DNA of 12,083 nt from an uncultured Oscillospiraceae bacterium (GTDB taxonomy: Bacteria > Bacillota > Clostridia > Oscillospirales > Acutalibacteraceae). Both the position numbers and the translations under genes were made by a program. The notes under the pieces were generated by a model. The model was not told the DNA's origin. It worked only from the letters and a program-made list of their open reading frames with translations, and ran no database searches. Within the stretch, counting starts at the first letter, position 1. Each line of letters begins with the position of its first letter. Positions 7,184 through 12,083 of this stretch are shown one piece after another. The stretch covers positions 1 through 12,083 of the forward strand of contig URGA01000059.1 in assembly GCA_900547275.1 (NCBI GenBank). Direction: 5' to 3'.

Positions 7184-8361
7184 TTATTCTCTTACACCAA
7201 GATAGCGGTAAGGATTTTCAACTTTTCCGTCAGCCGCAATCTTCTGCAAATCGGAATAAACGCTCTCAATATCTTCAACGCGGACGTCTCTGCCGCCGAG
7301 GCCGTAAACATAGTTAACGGCAAGAACCTTGGAAGAATTTCTGTACAACGCTGTAGTAACTTCTGCGCCGATAGGTCCGCAGCAGTCGTTGTAGCTCTCC
7401 GTACGGTCCATAAGCGCAACGGCTTTAACATTTTCAAGAGCCTTTGCAATTTCATCTCCGGGGAAAGGACGGAAAAGACGAATTTTGATAAGTCCGGCTT
7501 TAACTCCGTTTTCTCTGAGTTTGTCAACGGCGTCTTTTGCTGTTCCTGCCGCTGAACCGATAAGAACAAGCGCAAATTCCGCGTCGTCCATCTTATATTC
7601 TTCAAAAAGGCCGTACTTTCTGCCGCTGAACTTGGCATACTCGTCAGCAACTTCAAGGGTTACCTTCTTTGCGTTCTTCAGAGCCTCAGCCTGAGCGCGC
7701 TTAGCCTCAAAGTAGTAGTTGGTAACGCTGTAGGGACCAACTGCCATGGGGCACTCCGGGTCAAGAAGACTATGCTCCGGCTCATATTCGCCTACAAAAT
7801 TCTTAACTTCTTCGTCCTCGTTGAGCATGATATTTTCAACGGCGTGAGAAGTAATAAAACCATCCTGGCAAATCATAACTGGCAGTTTTACATCCTTGTG
7901 CTCGGCAATACGATAAGCCATGCAAAGATTGTCGTAAACTTCCTGGTTGTTCTCAGCGTAAATCTGAATCCAACCTGCATCTCTTGCACCCATAGAATCC
8001 GAATGGTCGCAGTTAATGTTGATAGGACCAGACAGCGCACGGTTAACAAGCGTCATTACGATTGGCAGACGGTTTGACGCGGATAAAGTTCCTCCCACAT
8101 CAGAGCCATACCTGCTGACGACGTTGCGGTAACAGAGCGAGCGCCCGCCGCTTCAGAGCCGATAACAGCAGACATTGCAGAATGCTCGCTTTCAACAGGA
8201 ATAAATTCGCTGTCTACCTGACCGTTTGAAACAAGTTTTGAAAAATACTGAGGTATCTCAGTTGACGGGGTGATGGGAAAAGCCGCCATCACGTCCGGAT
8301 TAATCTGACGCAGTGCTTCGGCAACAGCTTCGTTGCCGCTGAGACGATCTCTTCTAGCCAT
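7184..8361 (-). pseudogene. porA: 2-oxoacid:ferredoxin oxidoreductase, alpha subunit, broken by a frameshift
   Basis: The intact protein would be about 392 residues, the normal size of this subunit. Codons from the ATG at 8361 encode an N-terminal pyrimidine-binding domain (MARRDRLSGNEAVAEAL, AAFPITPSTEIP, VESEHSAMSAVIG, TSSAGMALMWEELY). That frame then ends in an unrelated tail with a stop at 8056-8058. The next frame continues the family sequence without a gap from ASNRLPIVM through NRALSGPININCDHSDS, GARDAGWIQ, the C-terminal domain and the stop at 7184. One codon is expected between LY and ASN, but only CC (8081-8082) is left, so one base is missing. A GTG at 8098 would give a fragment lacking the N-terminal domain. 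The ATG is 1 nt after the delta stop, with AAAGGGG inside the delta gene. Either a real mutation or a sequencing error fits; the sister subunits are intact. Confidence 0.85.
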
Positions 8362-8362
8362 A

Positions 8363-8665
8363 TTATTTTACCCCTTTCATAGTGATAGCTCCGGTGTGAC
8401 ACGCTTTTACGCAGATGCCGCATCCTTTGCAGTGGTCATAATCGAAAGGACCTCTTTTGCCGTCTACAACCGTAATTACGCTGTCGGGGCAAACCGGCAC
8501 GCACATAAGGCAGTGAACGCACAGCTCCTCGTGGAGCTCCGGCTTAACGGAAGCCCATTCTCCTGTATTAAACTCTTCAGCTGTTTTGGAACCGTAAATC
8601 TGCATACCCTCTGTAAGGTCCTGCCAACGGCAATCCAAATGCAGTTTATTGATATCTGTCTGCAT
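8363..8665 (-). CDS. porD: 2-oxoacid:ferredoxin oxidoreductase, delta subunit (2x 4Fe-4S)
   Basis: A 100-residue ferredoxin-like subunit that passes electrons from the thiamine site to external ferredoxin. It has two complete cluster motifs of the C-x2-C-x2-C-x3-C type: C49, C52, C55, C59 and C79, C82, C85, C89. The 45-residue N-terminal tail with a GEW segment is typical of the delta subunit and sets it apart from free ferredoxins. It is tightly packed: 2 nt after the gamma stop and 1 nt before the alpha start. The ribosome binding site AAAGGGGAGGA lies within the end of the gamma gene, 7 nt before the ATG, which fixes this start. Confidence 0.94.
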   Translation of the reverse strand: MQTDINKLHLDCRWQDLTEGMQIYGSKTAEEFNTGEWASVKPELHEELCVHCLMCVPVCPDSVITVVDGKRGPFDYDHCKGCGICVKACHTGAITMKGVK

Positions 8666-8667
8666 AA

Positions 8668-9249
8668 TCAGTCCTCCCCTTTAACTTCTTCAAAAGCCAT
8701 GCGAAGCGCTTTCATATTACCGTCAATAACTTCGGGCTTTGAAGAGAATTTGTGCTGAAACGCCTTTTCCATTTCTTCAAGGAAAGCGTCGTGCTCCATA
8801 ACGCCGCTTACTTTTACGATAGCGGCAAGCATCGGCGTATTCGGAAAATACTTACCGAGACACTCTACAGATACTTTGCGGGCGTCGATTGTATATACTC
8901 TGCCTGTATAGTTATTAAGTTCAGCACGAACTTCAGCGGGTGTTCTTGAAGAATTGACAACAACAGCTCCCTCGGGATTAAGGCCGTTGCAAACATCAAC
9001 GCTCTCAAGCAGACCCTCGTCAACAACGACTACATAATCGGGGTCGTAAATATTTGAATGAACACGTATTTCCTCACTGCTAATTCGGTTGTACGCGGTA
9101 ATGGGAGCGCCCATACGCTCCGGTCCGTACTCCGGAAAGCCCTGAACGAATTTGCCTGTCTTGAAGGCAACGTCCGCAAGCAGCAGAGCAGCAGTTTTGG
9201 CTCCCTGACCGCCTCGTCCGTGCCAGCGGATTTCTACTGTCTTGTTCAT
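8668..9249 (-). CDS. porG: 2-oxoacid:ferredoxin oxidoreductase, gamma subunit
   Basis: First gene of the operon, 193 residues, the usual size. The N-terminal VEIRWHGRGGQGAKTAA (GRGGQG at 11-16) and the following FPEYGPERMGAP are hallmarks of the gamma subunit, which completes the coenzyme A and 2-oxoacid site of the complex. The gene order gamma-delta-alpha-beta is the common layout for four-subunit enzymes. AGAGGTG lies 7 nt before the ATG. The start is 57 nt beyond the terminator hairpin of the T-box leader, so expression of all four genes depends on antitermination. Pyruvate and branched-chain versions share similar gamma subunits, so substrate is not resolved here. Confidence 0.94.
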   Translation of the reverse strand: MNKTVEIRWHGRGGQGAKTAALLLADVAFKTGKFVQGFPEYGPERMGAPITAYNRISSEEIRVHSNIYDPDYVVVVDEGLLESVDVCNGLNPEGAVVVNSSRTPAEVRAELNNYTGRVYTIDARKVSVECLGKYFPNTPMLAAIVKVSGVMEHDAFLEEMEKAFQHKFSSKPEVIDGNMKALRMAFEEVKGED

Positions 9250-9305
9250 AAAAACACCTCTTTGTAATTTTGATTTGCATTACGCAAAACCGATAATAAA
9301 ATAAT

Positions 9306-9340
9306 AAAAAAACGCCTCTCTGCCAAAAGGCAAAGAGGCG
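9306..9340 (-). terminator. Regulated terminator of the T-box leader
   Basis: A 12-bp stem (9313-9324 with 9329-9340, one G-T wobble, 4-nt loop) is followed on the minus strand by seven T (9306-9312). This is the default off structure when the cognate tRNA is charged. Confidence 0.92.
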
Positions 9341-9570
9341 ATAATAAACATACCGTGGTACCACTCTTCTTCACCCGACATTACCTGCCAGATGCACTCA
9401 TTTTTCTTCTATAACGGGAAGCACCCGCTTCTGCCTATGTGATCTTCAGTAAATCCGTTCAGCAAAAGGACTCTGAGGTGAGTTGGGAGTCTTCGTCTGC
9501 TGTCTCGCACCAACCGACAGTTCTCTTATCAGACACCGGACCCTTAATACTCCTCTTCTGCGTCTTTTCA
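9306..9570 (-). ncRNA. T-box leader (tRNA-sensing riboswitch), specifier probably CTC for leucine
   Basis: Minus-strand leader with all main T-box parts. Stem I: GGG (9541-9543) pairs with CCC, GTCTG with CAGAC, and CTGTC with GACAG around GGTTGGTGCGA, with an AGAGA bulge at about 9521-9526. The specifier loop has AGTA (9548-9551) on its 5' side and AACTCA on its 3' side, placing the triplet CTC at 9480-9482. Stem III is CGGG/CCCG (9415-9427) followed by TTAT. The conserved T-box AGAGTGGTACCACGG (9353-9367) exposes TGGT, which suits a tRNA ending ACCA. AAGAG (9364-9368) can pair with CTCTT (9333-9337), which is also part of the 5' arm of the terminator, so the two folds exclude each other. 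Uncharged tRNA should switch the operon on. The leucine call rests on one reading of the loop. Confidence 0.93.
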
Positions 9571-9572
9571 AT

Positions 9573-9596
9573 ATTCTTCATTATTATATGAAGAAT
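9573..9596. promoter_or_regulatory. Perfect dyad overlapping the -10 of the T-box promoter
   Basis: ATTCTTCAT (9573-9581) and ATGAAGAAT (9588-9596) are perfect inverted 9-nt arms around a 6-nt centre that covers most of the -10 box. This is the usual geometry of a repressor operator, though it could also be a start-site hairpin. The regulator is unknown. Confidence 0.4.
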
Positions 9597-9611
9597 GTTA
9601 AAATAAGTCAA
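9583..9611 (-). promoter_or_regulatory. Near-consensus promoter of the T-box and oxidoreductase operon
   Basis: Minus strand: -35 TTGACT (9606-9611), 17-nt spacer, -10 TATAAT (9583-9588). Only one of twelve positions departs from consensus, so initiation should be strong and control would act mainly through the T-box and any repressor at the overlapping dyad. A smaller dyad, AAGACctGTCTT at 9610-9621, touches the -35. Confidence 0.85.
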
Positions 9612-9621
9612 GACCTGTCTT

Positions 9622-9742
9622 CAAGAAAGTACAGAAATACCTCGCAGATTCCTCATATTTTTCATCACATGCTTTCAATTATTTTCCTGTCGCAAAGTTA
9701 ACATTTTAGCCAAAAAAATTGTCAGAAAATTCATTTTTTTAG
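9622..9742. other. AT-rich gap between divergent units, no gene seen
   Basis: Together with the leaders on either side this belongs to the 585-nt gene-free stretch 9250-9834. That stretch holds the T-box, its promoter and the promoter of the P-loop gene. This inner part has no coding signal, terminator, repeat or convincing site that I can see. It is where gene style changes between the left and right parts of the window. Confidence 0.5.
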
Positions 9743-9771
9743 TTGTTCTCACCAGTTTCTTAGTGTATAAT
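9743..9771 (+). promoter_or_regulatory. Promoter of the small P-loop gene
   Basis: -35 TTGTTC (9743-9748), 17-nt spacer, perfect -10 TATAAT (9766-9771). Transcription would start near 9778, leaving a leader of about 57 nt. Confidence 0.7.
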
Positions 9772-9787
9772 AAGGATAAGTAATTAC

Positions 9788-9805
9788 TACTGATACAGAT
9801 CAGTA
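9788..9805 (+). promoter_or_regulatory. Hairpin or operator in the P-loop gene leader
   Basis: TACTGAT (9788-9794) and ATCAGTA (9799-9805) are perfect inverted 7-nt arms around ACAG, about 10 nt past the predicted transcription start and 13 nt before the ribosome binding site. It could be a repressor site or a 5' stabilising stem; it is not followed by a T run. Confidence 0.35.
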
Positions 9806-9834
9806 AATATGATACATAAAGGAGAGTGTTTACC

Positions 9835-10257
9835 ATGGTTTATTTATTAGCAGGTCCGAAAGGAACAGGAAAAACACAGCAGATGATCGAGCAGGCCAAT
9901 GAGGCTGCGAAAAAATGCAATGGAAATGTTGTATTTATCAAAAAAACACACCGCGATACAGCAAGTGTAACATTTGATATCCGCACAATTTGTATGGATG
10001 ATTTCCCGGCAATCACAAACATTGACGAATATATCGGATTTTTATATGGTATGTACAGTTCTAATCACGATATCGAGTATGTATTTATCGATGGTATCTT
10101 AAAACACGCTGATATCTCACTGGATAATATTCCGGCATTTATTGACCGCCTGAAACAGGTTTCCAAAGAATGTGAAGTTGAATTCTATGTCAGCATCAGT
10201 GCAAACAAAGAGGAACTTGCTGACGTAAATACAGAAGGATGCAAATATCTGAACTAA
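9835..10257 (+). CDS. Small P-loop (Walker A) protein of unknown function
   Basis: A 140-residue protein. Residues 7-14, GPKGTGKT, are a complete Walker A nucleotide-binding loop after strand MVYLLA. YVFIDG at 82-87 looks like a Walker B strand ending in aspartate, and VVFIKKTHR (32-40) may be the second core strand. It is shorter than most P-loop enzymes and has no visible lid, sensor or DNA-binding domain. ATP or GTP binding is likely; the role is not recognised. A resemblance to the thymidine kinase fold was considered, but the C-terminal zinc and lasso motifs are absent. The ATG at 9835 is chosen because AAAGGAGA (9818-9825) lies 9-10 nt before it; the in-frame GTG at 9826 abuts that site and cannot be used. 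It forms a single-gene unit with its own promoter and terminator. Isoleucine codons are ATC or ATT only. Confidence 0.75.
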   Translation: MVYLLAGPKGTGKTQQMIEQANEAAKKCNGNVVFIKKTHRDTASVTFDIRTICMDDFPAITNIDEYIGFLYGMYSSNHDIEYVFIDGILKHADISLDNIPAFIDRLKQVSKECEVEFYVSISANKEELADVNTEGCKYLN

Positions 10258-10282
10258 TCTTTCTTATTGAGACAGAATGATC

Positions 10283-10316
10283 CGACAGTCCATTTTACAA
10301 ATGGACTGTCGTTTTA
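10283..10316 (+). terminator. Terminator after the P-loop gene
   Basis: A perfect 13-bp stem (10283-10295 with 10299-10311) with a 3-nt loop is followed by TTTTAT. It separates the P-loop gene from the CapA-family gene, although the weak T run may let some transcripts through. Confidence 0.85.
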
Positions 10317-10344
10317 TGTCACAATAAGATATAAAAAGCAAAAA

Positions 10345-10365
10345 GGCAGGTCTGACAATCCTGCC
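10345..10365. promoter_or_regulatory. Leader hairpin before the CapA-family gene
   Basis: GGCAGG (10345-10350) and CCTGCC (10360-10365) form a 6-bp stem with a 9-nt loop, ending 6 nt before the AGGAGAG ribosome binding site. On the plus strand no T run follows, so it would be a leader stem. On the minus strand TTTTT follows, so it would look like a terminator for antisense transcripts. A TATAAA at 10330-10335 could be a -10 box, but I see no matching -35. Confidence 0.35.
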
Positions 10366-10385
10366 ATGTACAGGAGAGAAAACGT

Positions 10386-11624
10386 ATGAGCGGAATTAAA
10401 GATGCAAAAAAGAAAAGGGCACGCAGAAGGCGCAAGAGACAGATTCAGCGTATCCTGCTGATCATTGCCATGATACTGATCCTGATCGGATTCCTATTCC
10501 TGATCCGGGCCGCAGTCCATGCTGTTGTAAATAAATTCACCGGTCCTACTGTCACAACCTCAGCAGACAAAACTTCCGGTTCCCCAAAAAGCAAAAAAAC
10601 GACTGCAAAAAAAAGCAGCAAAAAAAAGAAATCTTCTGAAAAAAAGTCTTCTGAAAAAGACACCGTAGAATTAAAAACGGTAACACTCAGTAAAAAGGGA
10701 AAGAACAATACAGACAAGGTTTCTCTTACCATCAGCTCAACCGGAGACTGTACGCTTGGAACCGACGAAAGTTTCAACTATTCTACCAGCCTGAATGCGT
10801 ACTATGAATCACATGGTGCTGATTATTTCTTCCAGCATGTCAGATCCGTTTTTAAAAAAGACGACCTGTCCATTGTCAATATGGAAGGAACCCTCACTGA
10901 CGAGACAGCCCGTGAGGCAAAAACCTTTGCTTTTAAAGCTCCTGCCGAATATGCTTCCATCCTTTCCGGAAGTTCTATTGAAGCAGCCAATCTCGCCAAC
11001 AACCACAGTCATGATTACGGCGAGAAGAGTTATACCGACACGATTTCCGCACTGGAGGATGCCGGAATTGCTTCCTTCGGTTATAACCGTATCAAGATTT
11101 TAAAGATAAAAGGTATAAAAGTCGGTGTCACCGGAATCTATGAACTTGCAGACCATCAAAAACGTGCATCTCAGGTGAAGCAAAATATCAAAGCCCTGAA
11201 AAAAGCCGGTGCACAGGTCATCATCGTGAATTTCCACTGGGGAATCGAAAAGCAGTATACACCGGATGAAAACCAGAAGGCTCTCGCACATCTTGCTGTC
11301 GATGAAGGTGCGGATCTTGTGATCGGGCACCACCCACATGTACTTGAAGGTATTGAAGAATATAATGGAAAATACATCTGCTATAGTCTTGGTAATTTCT
11401 GCTTTGGCGGCAATTCAACACCAAGTGATACGGACAGCATGATCGTGCAGCAGACATTTACTTTTAATAAAAAAGGAAAATTAACGAAAAGCAGTAAATT
11501 AAACATTATCCCTTGTTCTATCTCTTCTTCCAGCGGCTATAACGACTACTGCCCTCTTCCGCTTACCGGAGACGCAAAGCAGCGTGTACTGGACAAGATC
11601 TCGCAGTATAGTGAAGGATTATAA
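10386..11624 (+). CDS. CapA-family membrane-anchored protein (poly-gamma-glutamate synthesis type, metallophosphatase fold)
   Basis: A 412-residue protein with a very basic N-terminus (1-21), one membrane segment at about 22-42, a Lys/Ser-rich linker at 60-95 and an extracellular catalytic-like domain from about 112 on. Family motifs are GDCTLG (120-125), NMEGTL (165-170), NLANNHSHDYG (202-212), NFHWG (282-286), GHHPHVLEG (314-322) and SLGNF (334-338). These fit the calcineurin-like CapA/PgsA domain (PF09587), with Asp, Asn and His able to bind metals. Members take part in poly-gamma-glutamate capsule assembly or act on unknown surface substrates. No pgsB/C homologue is adjacent, so a capsule role is unsupported here. 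AGGAGAG (10372-10378) lies 7 nt before the ATG. The linker is encoded by A tracts of 7, 8 and 8 bases. Confidence 0.9.
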   Translation: MSGIKDAKKKRARRRRKRQIQRILLIIAMILILIGFLFLIRAAVHAVVNKFTGPTVTTSADKTSGSPKSKKTTAKKSSKKKKSSEKKSSEKDTVELKTVTLSKKGKNNTDKVSLTISSTGDCTLGTDESFNYSTSLNAYYESHGADYFFQHVRSVFKKDDLSIVNMEGTLTDETAREAKTFAFKAPAEYASILSGSSIEAANLANNHSHDYGEKSYTDTISALEDAGIASFGYNRIKILKIKGIKVGVTGIYELADHQKRASQVKQNIKALKKAGAQVIIVNFHWGIEKQYTPDENQKALAHLAVDEGADLVIGHHPHVLEGIEEYNGKYICYSLGNFCFGGNSTPSDTDSMIVQQTFTFNKKGKLTKSSKLNIIPCSISSSSGYNDYCPLPLTGDAKQRVLDKISQYSEGL

Positions 11625-11652
11625 GATTATAATATCAACAGATTATCAATAT

Positions 11653-11701
11653 AAAAAGCTTCGCAGGAATATGCATTGCACATACTTGCGAAGCTTTTTT
11701 T
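11653..11701. terminator. Bidirectional terminator between CapA-family and AEC genes
   Basis: Thirteen-nt perfect arms, AAAAAGCTTCGCA (11653-11665) and TGCGAAGCTTTTT (11687-11699), enclose a 21-nt loop that can itself pair (TATG with CATA). T runs on both strands serve the two convergent genes. Confidence 0.9.
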
Positions 11702-11721
11702 CTGTCTTATTTTATTTTTTA

Positions 11722-12083
11722 TTATCCAATCAATATCTCATAAATCAGGACCATCAAAGGCATCGTAATGATACAGCATATTACTGACATTACATTGATC
11801 ACACTGGCGTATCTGGAATCTTTTTCATAAATCTGTGCAAGCTGTGTGACCATTGCTGCTGCCGGGGCTGCAGTTGCGATCAGTACGATCATCAGAATAT
11901 ACTCCGCATCCGGATGCAACCCGGTCCGCTCCAGTCCCGCAAAAGCAATTGCCGCAATTAACGGGAACAGGATCAGCCGAATCATACAGATCAGATACGG
12001 ACGCTTCTGCCGGAACACCCACCTTAGATCTACATCACCGATCACCATTCCGATCACCATCATGCTCGCCGGACTGATCATAT
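11722..12083 (-). CDS. AEC-family (auxin efflux carrier type) transporter, C-terminal part (cut by window edge)
   Basis: The last 120 or so codons of a minus-strand gene whose start lies beyond the right edge. The sequence is strongly hydrophobic, with membrane segments at about PYLICMIRLILFPLIAA, YILMIVLIATAAPAAAM and the final VINVMSVICCIITMPLMVL stretch. The ATAAPAAAMVTQLAQIYEKD block followed by INVMSVICCIITMPL is typical of the C-terminal half of bacterial AEC permeases (PF03547, such as malate or malonate carriers). These transport organic anions across the cytoplasmic membrane. Full-length members have about 300-320 residues. The in-frame ATG at 12081 is internal rather than the true start. 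Substrate cannot be inferred. Confidence 0.85.
   Translation of the reverse strand, partial: MISPASMMVIGMVIGDVDLRWVFRQKRPYLICMIRLILFPLIAAIAFAGLERTGLHPDAEYILMIVLIATAAPAAAMVTQLAQIYEKDSRYASVINVMSVICCIITMPLMVLIYEILIG

Noticed and set aside
8075..8090. Programmed ribosomal frameshift in the alpha subunit
   Set aside because: A -1 shift would restore the frame, but no X-XXY-YYZ heptamer or obvious downstream structure is present. A one-base loss is simpler.
7184..8098. An independent gene starting at the GTG at 8098
   Set aside because: Its first residues are out-of-frame sequence, and the rest continues the alpha subunit exactly where the upstream frame stops matching. It is the downstream half of a frameshifted gene.
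9353..9367. The palindromic GTGGTACCAC as a transcription-factor operator
   Set aside because: It is the conserved T-box sequence and sits between stem III and the terminator, which explains it fully.
9826..9834. GTG at 9826 as start of the P-loop gene
   Set aside because: It directly abuts the AAAGGAGA ribosome binding site, leaving no spacing; the ATG at 9835 is correctly placed.

Overview
The window looks like chromosomal DNA from an anaerobic, probably gut-dwelling Clostridia-type Firmicute. Supporting signs are moderately low GC, strong AGGAGG-type ribosome binding sites, sigma-A-like promoters with 17-nt spacers, U-tract hairpin terminators, a T-box leader, a four-subunit ferredoxin-dependent 2-oxoacid oxidoreductase, and close family resemblance of every product to Firmicute proteins. 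No rRNA, tRNA, CRISPR array, insertion sequence or phage gene was seen.

Layout. (1) Positions 1-474, minus: N-terminal part of a family 2 glycoside hydrolase (beta-galactosidase type), cut by the window edge, with a cre-like CcpA box just upstream. (2) 583-1794, minus: iron-containing alcohol dehydrogenase, divergent from (3) 1952-3292, plus: a GH33 sialidase with no export signal. (4) 3358-4509, minus: Mbeg1/DUF2974-type alpha/beta hydrolase, sharing a bidirectional terminator with the sialidase. (5) 4612-5961, minus: NADP-type glutamate dehydrogenase. (6) 6229-9249, minus: a four-gene operon in the order gamma, delta, alpha, beta for a pyruvate/2-oxoisovalerate-type ferredoxin oxidoreductase. 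Its alpha gene carries a one-base frameshift. (7) 9306-9570, minus: a complete T-box leader for that operon, behind a near-consensus promoter. (8) 9835-10257, plus: a small P-loop protein of unknown role. (9) 10386-11624, plus: a membrane-anchored CapA-family protein. (10) 11722-12083, minus: C-terminal part of an AEC-family transporter.

How the genes may work together. The first third suits glycan foraging: beta-galactoside and sialic acid release, with alcohol dehydrogenase as a fermentative electron sink. The centre is the most interesting part. The oxidoreductase operon sits under a T-box whose specifier triplet reads most naturally as CTC (leucine), and whose UGGU bulge fits a tRNA with discriminator base A, as tRNA-Leu has. 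A T-box switches genes on when the tRNA is uncharged. Leucine-starvation control of a 2-oxoacid:ferredoxin oxidoreductase next to glutamate dehydrogenase therefore suggests branched-chain 2-oxoacid metabolism, possibly reductive carboxylation of branched-chain acyl-CoA for amino-acid synthesis. This is inference.

Two cautions. The alpha subunit gene is frameshifted, by real mutation or sequencing error. The genes right of about 9.7 kb have a different codon flavour (almost no ATA), so a recombination or assembly boundary between about 9612 and 9742 is possible but not proven.
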